DNA from: Leptospiraceae bacterium
Lineage (GTDB): Bacteria > Spirochaetota > Leptospiria > Leptospirales > Leptonemataceae
Assembly: GCA_026418015.1 (NCBI GenBank)
Contig: JAOACE010000021.1
Span: 124,001 to 188,000, forward strand
Reading direction: 5' to 3'
Length of the DNA stretch: 64,000 bases
Numbering within the stretch: the stretch's first letter is position 1; each line of letters opens with the position of its first letter. Positions 52,455-62,664 of this stretch are shown here, in pieces. Under the pieces are notes generated by a model, which worked only from the letters and a program-made list of their open reading frames with translations, was not told where the DNA came from and did no database searches. The translations under genes were made by a program, and so were the position numbers.

Positions 52455-53702
52455 TTAAAATTTTGCTAAAAACTTTATGTCGATAAAATGTACTTCTTTT
52501 TTGTTGAATTGAATAAATTTTATCTGATAATTATAATTACAATAAAACTGGATTTTTTTAAGTTTGATAAGACTTTCTAACAAAATCCCAAGATAGGTTC
52601 TTTCAATTAAATAATTTTGATTGTAATAGGGATTGATTGCAACATCAAAAAAATCAAAATGCTTTTGTATAAGGTTGATGTTATAGTGTTGATAGAATAA
52701 ACCCAAGTAAAAATTATACTTTTTTTGCATACCTACTTTGAATTTAAAAATCAACGTTTCTTTGTTCCCTTCGATATCAAATGAATAGTTCAAATCATGA
52801 GAAATTAAAAGATTTATATTGTATCGATAATCGTCCTTTATCTCTTTTTGAAGTTTTTTTTCTAAATAATTTACCCCAGCAAGAATAGAAAATTTATCAT
52901 TATTATAGACAATCATATCGGATTGAATTTTTAAAAAAATTATATTACCTTTATAAAAATAATTTAAATTATTATTTATATATTTATTTTTATAATTAAA
53001 GTTTGTATAAAACGAAGAACTTGTATATTTTTCCCTATAGCTATCTGTAAAAAAATCATATTGATCCCAATAATTTTTTCTTACAACAAAAAAACCTATA
53101 TGATGATTATCTGTATTCCAATCAACAATAGAATAACCATAGATATTCTTTTTTTCTCCCGACAAATTAATAAAAGAATATAAATTTTTATACAATAATT
53201 TATTAAATAATATATATTTTTTATTATAAAAATCGTATAAGAATATGCTATTTTGGTTGTAAAGAAAAATACCTTTGCTAAAATCCTCTAAATAAAAAGT
53301 ACCATAAGAAAAAAAATTCTGATAATTCCAAAAAGAAATATAAATCCCTTGCAAGATTCTTTTTTGAAGAAAATCCCCCTCATTAGAAAAATCATTTCTT
53401 AGAAATACTAGTTTATTCCAAAGGGGATTAAGTAAATAATTGCCACCAAATAACTTAAACTTATAGCTTCCCCAAAATATATCAAGATCAATGCTTAAAG
53501 AATGTTCTTTTTTGTCTTTATACATGATTAAATAATCTATGTTATACTGATTTTGATGAAACTCTTGAAGATAGAACAATTCTGGAGAAGAAGGTAATTT
53601 TTCATCGACGAAGTTTTTGTTATAATACGACATAATATAAGATTGACCCATGATGCTCTTAACCCAAATCAATAAACTTAAAGACGTTATTCTTATCTTC
53701 AT
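52455..53702 (-). CDS. Probable outer-membrane beta-barrel-like protein, unknown
   Basis: A 415-residue protein when begun at the ATG at 53702, which gives a signal peptide (MKIRITSLSLLIWVKSIMG). A further upstream ATG at 53783 would place an additional hydrophobic segment before it. The mature part is extremely rich in Tyr, Phe and Asn, with alternating polar/aromatic residues in many 8-12 residue stretches (for example YKFKLFGGNYLL, LKIQSDMIVYNN, FKFKVGMQKKYNFYLGLFYQ) and a terminal aromatic FLAKF, all as in outer-membrane barrels. It is too short for a TonB-dependent receptor and has no plug. It is divergent from the ECF sigma gene over 107 bases. Confidence 0.65.
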   Translation of the reverse strand: MKIRITSLSLLIWVKSIMGQSYIMSYYNKNFVDEKLPSSPELFYLQEFHQNQYNIDYLIMYKDKKEHSLSIDLDIFWGSYKFKLFGGNYLLNPLWNKLVFLRNDFSNEGDFLQKRILQGIYISFWNYQNFFSYGTFYLEDFSKGIFLYNQNSIFLYDFYNKKYILFNKLLYKNLYSFINLSGEKKNIYGYSIVDWNTDNHHIGFFVVRKNYWDQYDFFTDSYREKYTSSSFYTNFNYKNKYINNNLNYFYKGNIIFLKIQSDMIVYNNDKFSILAGVNYLEKKLQKEIKDDYRYNINLLISHDLNYSFDIEGNKETLIFKFKVGMQKKYNFYLGLFYQHYNINLIQKHFDFFDVAINPYYNQNYLIERTYLGILLESLIKLKKIQFYCNYNYQIKFIQFNKKEVHFIDIKFLAKF

Positions 53703-53809
53703 ATAATATAATATCTCTAAAATGAAAATTATTAACAAAAATAAATTAGTAGACAAATAAGTTTTATTTATATTTTCAAACAAATAGATTAAATATTCTA
53801 TAAAAAGAT

Positions 53810-54352
53810 ATGGATTTAAACAATAATACCGAGAAGGATTTTATTAAAGCACTTTATGATGAATATGCTAACGATATATTGATCTTTCTTTATAGAATGA
53901 CCAAAGATTATCAATTGTCTTGTGATTTATTGCAAGATACCTTCTTAAATTTTATCAAAAAAGCATCCGAAAACAAAATAAAAGACAAAAATAAGGCTAA
54001 AACGTATTTATTTCAAACTGCGAAAAATTTATTTATCAATAATTATAGAAAGTTAAAAAAATTTGTTGTAATAAGTTATGATGATGCTATCGATACAAGA
54101 GAAGAGACAACTAATCCAGAAGAAAACTATATTAGCGAAGAAGACGAGAGCTATAATGAGAAAGTCTTAAATGAACTATTGGAATACTTAGATAACTACG
54201 AAAAAACTCTGATTGTTCTAAGATATCAATCGAATTTAAAAATCGAGGAAATTGCAGAAATCATCGATAAAAGCCCATCTTCTGCAACAAGGGCGTTACA
54301 GAAAATTCAAAAAAAATTGTTAAAAATAGCAAAAGAAAAAAAAATAATATGA
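53810..54352 (+). CDS. ECF-type RNA polymerase sigma factor
   Basis: A 180-residue sigma-70 family factor with only regions 2 and 4. Region 2 includes FIKALYDEYANDILIFLYRM and DLLQDTFLNFIKKA (core binding and -10 recognition). Region 4 includes DNYEKTLIVLRYQSNLKIEE and the helix-turn-helix IAEIIDKSPSSATRALQKIQ. The acidic linker between (EETTNPEENYISEEDES) is longer than usual. It is followed by a FecR-domain membrane protein, the usual partner type for ECF factors, so it is probably held inactive by that protein. The -35/-10 it recognises cannot be read here. Confidence 0.88.
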   Translation: MDLNNNTEKDFIKALYDEYANDILIFLYRMTKDYQLSCDLLQDTFLNFIKKASENKIKDKNKAKTYLFQTAKNLFINNYRKLKKFVVISYDDAIDTREETTNPEENYISEEDESYNEKVLNELLEYLDNYEKTLIVLRYQSNLKIEEIAEIIDKSPSSATRALQKIQKKLLKIAKEKKII

Positions 54353-54406
54353 AATATATGCAAAAAATAAAAATTCAAATGTCTTAATTAGTATGAGCTA
54401 TCAAAT

Positions 54407-55462
54407 ATGAAATATAATGAAAATGATATAAAGAAAATAGAAGAAATATTAAAAGTAAAACCTAAAATAAAAACACCAGAATTTAATAGTGAATTTTATT
54501 TCAACAAACAAAATGAACCTACCTTTTTACCTGAAAAAACTTTTTATTTTGAAGATTTTATAAAAATTGCAGCTTCTTTTATATTTGTGTTTATCATTAT
54601 ATTTTTATTTTATCAGCAAAAATTTAATTTTGAAACAACTCTATGGCAATCACAAAATCTTACATCTGTAAAATCGAAGGATATTATTGGAGTTGTATTA
54701 TTTATTAAAGGAAAGGTTGATTTAATTTCCGAGGACAAAAATCAAGATGTTTACCAAGGTACGACAATTACAGAAAATTCCACAATAAAGACTTACGACA
54801 AAAGCACTATAGAAATTGTTTTGGATAAAAGAATTCAAATTCGCATCAAAGAAAATACAACGATAACACTAACTAAATCTGAAAACCTTTGGAAAATTTT
54901 CCAAGAACAGGGGATTAGTTATCATAATGTTAAATCTCTAAAACCCAAAGAAAATTACTATGTAGAAACACCCTCTGCAATTGCTGGGGTTCGTGGTACT
55001 TTTTTTTATGTGAATAACAATTCAGATAAAACAGAAATTGAAGTACATAAAGGCAACGTTATAATCTACACGAAAGAACTTGAATCGGGTTATATACAAT
55101 TAAAAAATAAAGGTTCTCTAACTCCAAATAATCTATTTCTTTTTGACAAAAAAATTAAAAAAATCGAAAAAAAAGTTGCAAAAAAATCCGATTTGGATGT
55201 CTTATTTAAAGAGATGGAACAAAATCTTTCAATCATAGAAAATGAGGAATTGTGGGAAAATCTGTCAAAAATTCCCACTACAACGAACAAAAAAGACATA
55301 GAAAAAGTCTATAATAAAAGGGTGGAAAAGATCCATTTGGTGGATGGAAGAATCTTAGAAGGTGTAATAGCATCCCAAGTTGGAAACAAAATTATTCTAC
55401 ATACCACGACAGGCATTTTTATTGTTAATATAGATGATGTAAAAGAAATTACTTTTGAATAA
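54407..55462 (+). CDS. FecR-domain membrane protein, probable anti-sigma/sensor
   Basis: A 351-residue protein with a cytoplasmic N-terminus (1-50), one transmembrane helix (51-69) and a periplasmic FecR domain at about residues 90-235. The FecR hallmark VETPSAIAGVRGTFFYV is near residue 185-201, with GNVIIYTKELESGY after it. A lysine-rich linker leads to a C-terminal module of about 42 residues (LVDGRILEGVIASQVGNKII). The layout fits an anti-sigma factor for the adjacent ECF sigma, but the N-terminal part lacks an obvious zinc-binding anti-sigma motif. The shared C-terminal module links it with the next gene. Confidence 0.82.
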   Translation: MKYNENDIKKIEEILKVKPKIKTPEFNSEFYFNKQNEPTFLPEKTFYFEDFIKIAASFIFVFIIIFLFYQQKFNFETTLWQSQNLTSVKSKDIIGVVLFIKGKVDLISEDKNQDVYQGTTITENSTIKTYDKSTIEIVLDKRIQIRIKENTTITLTKSENLWKIFQEQGISYHNVKSLKPKENYYVETPSAIAGVRGTFFYVNNNSDKTEIEVHKGNVIIYTKELESGYIQLKNKGSLTPNNLFLFDKKIKKIEKKVAKKSDLDVLFKEMEQNLSIIENEELWENLSKIPTTTNKKDIEKVYNKRVEKIHLVDGRILEGVIASQVGNKIILHTTTGIFIVNIDDVKEITFE

Positions 55463-55485
55463 ATAGAACTTTTAGGAGGTTTAAA

Positions 55486-56619
55486 ATGATTCAGTTTAAA
55501 AAAATAATTTTTATCAGCATGGTAATTGCTTTATTACCATTATGCAAAGAACAAAAGCAAATAACACAAGAAAAAAACAAGTTGGTTATTACTTTTGTAA
55601 CGGGTGATGTAAAAATCATTAGGAAAGATGAACAAGGAAAAGTCCAAGAGATACCAGCCAAAATGGGAATGTTTGTTTACGAAGAAGATTCTATTAAAAC
55701 AGAAAATGGTAAGGTGGATTTGCAAACGAAAACCGGTTCTGCAATTCGAGTTAAAGAAATGACCTATCTAAGTGTAAAAAGTCTATCTGGAGATGCTGGT
55801 GGGGAAACTAAACTCGAAATGCAAAATGGAAATATGATTGCTAACATTAAAAAAGCAACCACAAAAGAAGACTTTAAAGTCGCAACACCAACTGCAATTG
55901 CGGGTGTAAGAGGAACAACTTTTGCTGTGGAAGTTGACCCATTCGAAAAAACAAGTACTGTTAAAGTATTAGAAGGAAAAGTTGCAGTAAAACCAAGAGT
56001 AGTTGCATTAGAAAAAGCTTCTAAAGAAGAAATAGAAAAAAATGAAAATCTACAATCTTTAAAAAAACTTGAAGAAAAAGAAGTAGTTGTTGAAGAAAAT
56101 CAAACTGCTCAATTAGACCCATCTATAGAAAAGAAAATTGTAAAACTTAACGAAAAAGCAGAAAAATCTTCAATAGAAGATGTTGCTAAATCCGAAGACA
56201 TAAAAGATCTTACAAAAAATGTAAAAGAAACAACCCAAGTAGTTAAAACAGAAAAATCAGAAATTTCTCCAGAGTTAATAGTAGATAAAGAAACAATGGT
56301 CACATTAAATCAAGAAGAATTAAAACAAATTGAACAAGGACAAGCTGTAGATCAAATTTTTGCTAAAAAACAAGAAGAAAGAAAACTAAAAGAAGAAGAA
56401 ATTCTCAAAAAAATAGAAGAAAATGCGTCGAAAAAACAGCTTAAAACAGAAAAAGAATTAAAAGAACATTACAAAAAATTAGAAGTTATTACATTACGAA
56501 ATGGTAAAAAAATCAATGGTACTGTAATTGCTCAAACAGAAAACTTAATGGTAATCCATACACCACAAGGTGTAATTCGAGTAAATAAAAACGATGTAGA
56601 ATCTCAAGAATTTAAATAA
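55486..56619 (+). CDS. FecR-domain lipoprotein
   Basis: A 377-residue protein. A signal ending in LLPLC places a likely lipid anchor at C20, so this copy is in the envelope without a transmembrane helix. The FecR domain runs about 30-165, with VATPTAIAGVRGTTFAVEVD and TVKVLEGKVAVK. A Glu/Lys-rich helical region (about 170-325) and the C-terminal module LRNGKKINGTVIAQTENLMV follow. Domain order resembles the Leptospira FecR-containing lipoprotein LipL45, recalled from family knowledge and not checked. A good AGGAGG ribosome site precedes it, and a strong terminator follows at 56626. Confidence 0.82.
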   Translation: MIQFKKIIFISMVIALLPLCKEQKQITQEKNKLVITFVTGDVKIIRKDEQGKVQEIPAKMGMFVYEEDSIKTENGKVDLQTKTGSAIRVKEMTYLSVKSLSGDAGGETKLEMQNGNMIANIKKATTKEDFKVATPTAIAGVRGTTFAVEVDPFEKTSTVKVLEGKVAVKPRVVALEKASKEEIEKNENLQSLKKLEEKEVVVEENQTAQLDPSIEKKIVKLNEKAEKSSIEDVAKSEDIKDLTKNVKETTQVVKTEKSEISPELIVDKETMVTLNQEELKQIEQGQAVDQIFAKKQEERKLKEEEILKKIEENASKKQLKTEKELKEHYKKLEVITLRNGKKINGTVIAQTENLMVIHTPQGVIRVNKNDVESQEFK

Positions 56620-56625
56620 AAGATG

Positions 56626-56659
56626 GCGCCAGATTCTGGCGCTTTTATTTTATTTTTAT
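56626..56659 (+). terminator. Intrinsic terminator after the FecR lipoprotein gene
   Basis: GCGCCAG (56626-56632) pairs with CTGGCGC (56636-56642) over a 3-base loop, and a T-rich run (56643-56659) follows. It is GC-rich in an otherwise AT-rich region, 7 bases after the FecR stop. It separates the sigma/FecR unit from bfd-exbB-exbD, or allows only partial read-through to them. Confidence 0.85.
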
Positions 56660-56661
56660 TA

Positions 56662-56886
56662 ATGGACAATTATGAACTATATCAAGTTTTAAGACCTAGA
56701 TATGTTTGTCTTTGTTTTGGTCTTACGGAAGGAGATCTAAAAAATGCAATTTTTAAACACAACATCCAAACCTTCGACGAATTACAAAAACAAACAAAAT
56801 GTTCCTCAAACTGTGGAACCTGCGAAGGCGATGTAAAAAAAATCCTTAATAATATCTTAGCAGAAACAAAAAAATCAATTGATTAA
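56662..56886 (+). CDS. Bfd-like [2Fe-2S]-binding protein
   Basis: A 74-residue protein starting at ATG 56662. An in-frame ATG at 56623 lies inside the terminator hairpin and would add 13 unrelated residues, so I reject it. C16-x-C18 (YVCLCFG) and C51-x2-C54 (NCGTCEGD) with a 33-residue spacing are the BFD-like [2Fe-2S] pattern, and C47 is an additional cysteine. E. coli Bfd releases iron from bacterioferritin; related domains shuttle electrons in other enzymes. Its place before exbB suggests a link with iron handling. Confidence 0.8.
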   Translation: MDNYELYQVLRPRYVCLCFGLTEGDLKNAIFKHNIQTFDELQKQTKCSSNCGTCEGDVKKILNNILAETKKSID

Positions 56887-56916
56887 TCATCACTAAAAAA
56901 ATTCTTTGAAAATATT

Positions 56917-57528
56917 ATGGATTGGAAATTTATTATTCTATCTGGTGGCCCGATTGTTTTAATACTTTTCGTTATATTAATATTAGTAATAATCATCATC
57001 ATTGAGCGGATATTATATTATAAAAACTATATAAATTTTATCACAAGTTTCGAAGAGAAATTGAATTCCCAGAAAAACATTTCTACCCAAGAGATATTAG
57101 ATTCTTTTTACAATTCTAAGAAGATTTTATCCATCAACTGGATAACATTTATCAAACAATTGCAAGAACCCGAAAATATAAACAATTTCGAAGAAATATT
57201 CTATCAATTTTACAATAAAGAAATCCTGCATTTAGAAAAGTATTTGATTTTCTTAGCTACAATGGGGAATTTAAGCCCTTTTATTGGTTTATTAGGAACT
57301 GTATTTGGTATCATTCGTTCTTTTATGCATTTAGGCGAAACCAACATGACAGAAATAAACCGAGGTATAGCGGAGGCATTGATTGCTACCGCAATTGGGT
57401 TAATTGTAGCCATTCCCTCCTCCTTTTCGTTTAACTATTTTCGAAAAACGATTGAAAAAATCGAATTACAACTAGAAGTAATCAAAAGTGCATTAAAATT
57501 AAAAATATACTATGAAAAAAAATCATAA
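56917..57528 (+). CDS. exbB: MotA/TolQ/ExbB-family proton channel
   Basis: A 203-residue inner-membrane protein with one N-terminal helix (about 9-30) and two C-terminal helices. LATMGNLSPFIGLLGTVFGI and IAEALIATAIGLIVAIPSSF are the pore-forming helices of ExbB/TolQ proteins. The conserved region between them carries IRSFMHLGETNMTEINRGI. With ExbD it harvests the proton gradient to power outer-membrane events. It overlaps exbD by 17 bases. No TolA, TolB, Pal or TonB gene lies near, so ExbB as opposed to TolQ is the default name only. Confidence 0.9.
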   Translation: MDWKFIILSGGPIVLILFVILILVIIIIIERILYYKNYINFITSFEEKLNSQKNISTQEILDSFYNSKKILSINWITFIKQLQEPENINNFEEIFYQFYNKEILHLEKYLIFLATMGNLSPFIGLLGTVFGIIRSFMHLGETNMTEINRGIAEALIATAIGLIVAIPSSFSFNYFRKTIEKIELQLEVIKSALKLKIYYEKKS

Positions 57529-57887
57529 AAAAAACGATATAATTAGTACAATCAATATTACACCATTTACAGATGTTATTCTTGTATTGTTGATTATCTT
57601 TATGATTTCTGCTCCAAGTATTTATTTAACATCGATTGAAATTCAACTTCCCAGAGGAACAAACAAAAATGCTCAAACCCAATACGAAGAAATTATCGGT
57701 TTAGACAAAGAGGGAAACTATTATTATAAAAATAAATTAACCAAAAAAGAAGATTTAGAAAAAGCCTTTAAGGATAAATCGGTAGAAGAAAAAAAGAAGA
57801 TCAGAATCCTCATTAATGCTGATAAAAACACAAAACATGGAGATGTAATCGAATTAATCAATCTATTTAATCAACTAGAATATAAAA

Positions 57888-57913
<26 letters not shown>
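57512..57913 (+). CDS. exbD: ExbD/TolR-family biopolymer transport protein
   Basis: A 133-residue protein with one N-terminal helix (about 20-40) and a periplasmic domain. STINITPFTDVILVLLIIFM includes the proton-carrying Asp in the helix (the TPFTDV motif). The end VIELINLFNQLEYKNVYVGT matches the ExbD fold. It overlaps exbB and the next membrane gene, so the three are co-translated. Confidence 0.9.
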
Positions 57914-59710
<1,797 letters not shown>

Positions 59711-59723
59711 ACAATTTATAAAA

Positions 59724-60884
59724 ATGGCAAAAAAATATTACTCAGACTTAGGGTTCGTAAAAACACAAACTGTTCGATTGCCCGGCTTCGAAACAACCTT
59801 TGGTTATCAATTTCCGTATGTGGATATTAATTATTTGACGATTGGAAATTTAAACAGCGAAAAAAACAATGTGATCCTAATTACCCACGCATTATCTGGA
59901 AATGCTCTTGTCGCAGGGCAAGATAAAGAAACTGGTGCTATTGGTTGGTGGGATGATTATGTTGGTCCTAATAAAGCCATCGATACAAATCGATTTTATG
60001 TGATTTGTTCTAATGTAATTGGTGGATGCAATGGTTCAACAGGACCAACTTCTATCAATCCTAAAACGAACCAACCTTATAATATGCAATTTCCTCCCAT
60101 CACAATACAAGATATGGTCAAAGCCCAATATCTTCTAATGCAACACTTAGGAATCGAAAAACTCTTTGCAGTTATTGGTGGATCGATGGGAGGTATGCAA
60201 GCATTAACATGGTCTTTGCATTATCCCGATATGGTTCATCTTTGTATTCCTATTGCTACTTGCATGGCACATTCAGCAATGCAAATTGCTTTCAACGAAG
60301 TTGGACGACAAGCCATCATGTCCGATCCCAACTGGAATAATGGTAACTATACACCAGACAAAAGACCAGAACATGGATTAGCTGTTGCAAGAATGATCGG
60401 TCATATTACTTATTTAAGTGCACAAATCATGGAAGAAAAATTTGGAAGAAAACCACAACGTAATCCAGAACCTTCGGATATTTTTCCTATATTCTTTTCC
60501 GTAGAAAGTTATTTACAATATCAAGGCGAAAGTTTCGTAAAAAGGTTCGATCCCAACTCCTATTTATACATTACCAAAGCATTAGACATGTTTGATTGGT
60601 TCTACAATATAGAAAATCCTGAAGAAGCACTAAAAAAAATCAAATCAAAGTTTTTAGTTATAAGCTTTGAATCTGACTGGCTATATCCACCAGAGCAATC
60701 AAGACAGATTGTAAAACTCCTAAAAAGAGCGAATAAATCTGTAACATACATGAATCTCGATACATCTTACGGACATGATTCTTTTTTAATACCTAATCAG
60801 GAACTATCCACAGTGATTGATTCCTTTTTAGATTTAGAGATCAATCAATTACAAAAAAATGGAGTAAACGTAAATGCTCTATAA
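59724..60884 (+). CDS. metX: Homoserine O-acetyltransferase MetX
   Basis: A 386-residue alpha/beta hydrolase-fold acyltransferase that activates homoserine with acetyl-CoA. The nucleophile serine is in VIGGSMGGMQALTW (near residue 154). The catalytic Asp is in SFESDWLYPPEQS and the His in SYGHDSFLIP. VICSNVIGGCNGSTGPTSIN is the family oxyanion segment. Acetyl-CoA as donor is expected, although succinyl specificity in MetX proteins cannot always be told from sequence. It lies 13 bases after metY and overlaps metW by 11 bases. Confidence 0.93.
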   Translation: MAKKYYSDLGFVKTQTVRLPGFETTFGYQFPYVDINYLTIGNLNSEKNNVILITHALSGNALVAGQDKETGAIGWWDDYVGPNKAIDTNRFYVICSNVIGGCNGSTGPTSINPKTNQPYNMQFPPITIQDMVKAQYLLMQHLGIEKLFAVIGGSMGGMQALTWSLHYPDMVHLCIPIATCMAHSAMQIAFNEVGRQAIMSDPNWNNGNYTPDKRPEHGLAVARMIGHITYLSAQIMEEKFGRKPQRNPEPSDIFPIFFSVESYLQYQGESFVKRFDPNSYLYITKALDMFDWFYNIENPEEALKKIKSKFLVISFESDWLYPPEQSRQIVKLLKRANKSVTYMNLDTSYGHDSFLIPNQELSTVIDSFLDLEINQLQKNGVNVNAL

Positions 60885-61464
60885 ACAGGTCTACAAAAAA
60901 GTAAAAGAGTGGATACCGGAAGGTGCAAAAGTATTAGATTTAGGTACAGGAGACGGTTCTTTTCTAAAAGAATTGATTGACGAAAAAAAAATTATCGGAG
61001 AAGGAGTAGAAATTAATTCTGACCTCGTATCTAAGTGTATTCAAAAGGGTTTGGTAGTCCATCAAGGGGATATAATGGATGGATTGGATCAATATGCTCA
61101 ACATTCATTTGACTATATTTTGCTTTTAGGTACATTCCAAGAGTTATACGATCCCAACAAAGTTTTAGACGAAGTTTTTCGTGTAGGGAAAAATCTAATT
61201 CTTGCATATAACAATTTTGCTCATTGGAATATACGATTTCAGATTATGTTTTTAGGTAGAACTCCTGTAACTCCTTCCATGCCCTATCCATGGTACAAAA
61301 GCCCGAACTTACAATATTTCTCTATCCAAGACTTCCATGAATTCTGCGAATCCAAAAAATTAAAAATTATAAAAGAAGCGTATTTTCATAAATTTGGAGA
61401 AGTTTATTTATTTCCCAATTTTTTTGCTGAACAAGCATTAGCACATGTTATAAGTAATCATTAA
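60874..61464 (+). CDS. metW: MetW, methionine biosynthesis methyltransferase-like protein
   Basis: A 196-residue Rossmann-fold protein with the SAM motif KVLDLGTGDGSFLKELI (about 18-34), then VHQGDIMDGLDQYAQHSFDY and a C-terminal VTPSMPYPWYKSPNLQYFS typical of MetW. In several bacteria MetW binds MetX and is required for its full activity; no methyl transfer has been settled. The overlap with metX (11 bases) fits a complex. Its stop interlocks with the dgt stop on the other strand. Confidence 0.9.
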   Translation: MLYKQVYKKVKEWIPEGAKVLDLGTGDGSFLKELIDEKKIIGEGVEINSDLVSKCIQKGLVVHQGDIMDGLDQYAQHSFDYILLLGTFQELYDPNKVLDEVFRVGKNLILAYNNFAHWNIRFQIMFLGRTPVTPSMPYPWYKSPNLQYFSIQDFHEFCESKKLKIIKEAYFHKFGEVYLFPNFFAEQALAHVISNH

Positions 61465-62630
61465 ATATCCAATAACTGTTTGTATTTTTTAAAAGCATAT
61501 CGATCTGTCATTCCAGAAATATAATCTGCAACAGTTCTATGCAAACCATAATCTTTAATTCTTTCTTGGATATGTTTTGGCATCATTTCTGGATAGGTTC
61601 TATATTCTTCGAAAAGAAATTGAATGATTCTTTCTCCTCTTCTGGACATAGCTAAAACTTCGGGATGCTGGTATAAATTTTGTTTTAAAAATTCATAAAC
61701 TACAAAAGTAATTTCTTGAAATTCCATCGAATTTTTTAATGGATTGGTTTCTTTGTTAAGTTTATAAACATCTTGAATCGAGGTGAGTTCCAGTTGCTCT
61801 AAATTTTTTTTAGAATTTTCTATAAAATCTTTTATAAATAAATTTAAAGAAATACGAATCAACATACGAATTTTATGAGGTGTTCGTGCTTTCGAAAAAT
61901 GATCCTTCCATTCTTGTTCAGCTTTTTTATAAAGATTTTTCCAATATTCCAATTCAAGGACTTGATCTAATTCTATATAACCAGAATCTATCCCATCTTC
62001 TATATCGTGGTGTATGTAAGCGATTCTATCACATTGATCTACTAATACACATTCTAATGGAGGAAATTCCTCTTTTTTCTGTTTGCTTAATTCGTATAAA
62101 TGAAGGTCATCTTCGTAAATTTCGCCATATTTCATCAATGATTTTAGAGTAGCTTTGGTTAGGTTTAATCCTTTCCAATAAGGATATCGTTCTTCGAGGA
62201 GAGTGACAATTCTAAGACTTTGTTTGTTGTGTTCAAATCCACCATGATGTTGCATTAAGTTATGTAAAATATCTTGTCCTGCATGTCCAAAAGGTGTATG
62301 ACCTAAATCATGAGCCAATGCAATGGTTTCTGAAAAATCTTTGTTTAATCTTAATACACTTGCAATAGATCGAGAAAGTTGACTTACTTCTAAACTATGA
62401 GTTAGTCGCGTTCTGTAATTATCTCCTTCTGTATTAACAAAAACTTGTGTTTTATAGCCCAATCGCCTAAATGCTTTGCTGTGAATAATTCTATCCCTAT
62501 CGCGCTGAAAATTCGTTCGATAGGGATCTTCCTCTTCTGAATAAATTCTACCTTCGTTTTCTTTGTTTTTTAATGCATAAGGTGCTAAAAATTGATCTTC
62601 GTAATCTTCTATGGAAAGCATAGAACACAA
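61461..62630 (-). CDS. dgt: Deoxyguanosinetriphosphate triphosphohydrolase (dGTPase), HD family
   Basis: A 389-residue metal-dependent hydrolase that splits dGTP into deoxyguanosine and triphosphate. The N-terminus has RTNFQRDRDRIIHSKAFRRL and YRTRLTHSLEVSQLSR, with the first metal His in the latter. The HD pair lies in ALAHDLGHTPFGHAG and the last Asp in DRIAYIHHDIEDGID. The start could be M at 62630 or M at 62621. It is a single gene, 34 bases behind the LipL41-like gene on the same strand, so read-through is possible. Confidence 0.92.
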   Translation of the reverse strand: MCSMLSIEDYEDQFLAPYALKNKENEGRIYSEEEDPYRTNFQRDRDRIIHSKAFRRLGYKTQVFVNTEGDNYRTRLTHSLEVSQLSRSIASVLRLNKDFSETIALAHDLGHTPFGHAGQDILHNLMQHHGGFEHNKQSLRIVTLLEERYPYWKGLNLTKATLKSLMKYGEIYEDDLHLYELSKQKKEEFPPLECVLVDQCDRIAYIHHDIEDGIDSGYIELDQVLELEYWKNLYKKAEQEWKDHFSKARTPHKIRMLIRISLNLFIKDFIENSKKNLEQLELTSIQDVYKLNKETNPLKNSMEFQEITFVVYEFLKQNLYQHPEVLAMSRRGERIIQFLFEEYRTYPEMMPKHIQERIKDYGLHRTVADYISGMTDRYAFKKYKQLLDI

Positions 62631-62664
62631 TTATTTTAAAAACTAATTGCCCAAGAAAATTAAT

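Noticed and set aside
53703-53783. Upstream ATG for the barrel-like protein
   Set aside because: It adds a second hydrophobic segment before a normal signal peptide and overlaps the likely promoter.
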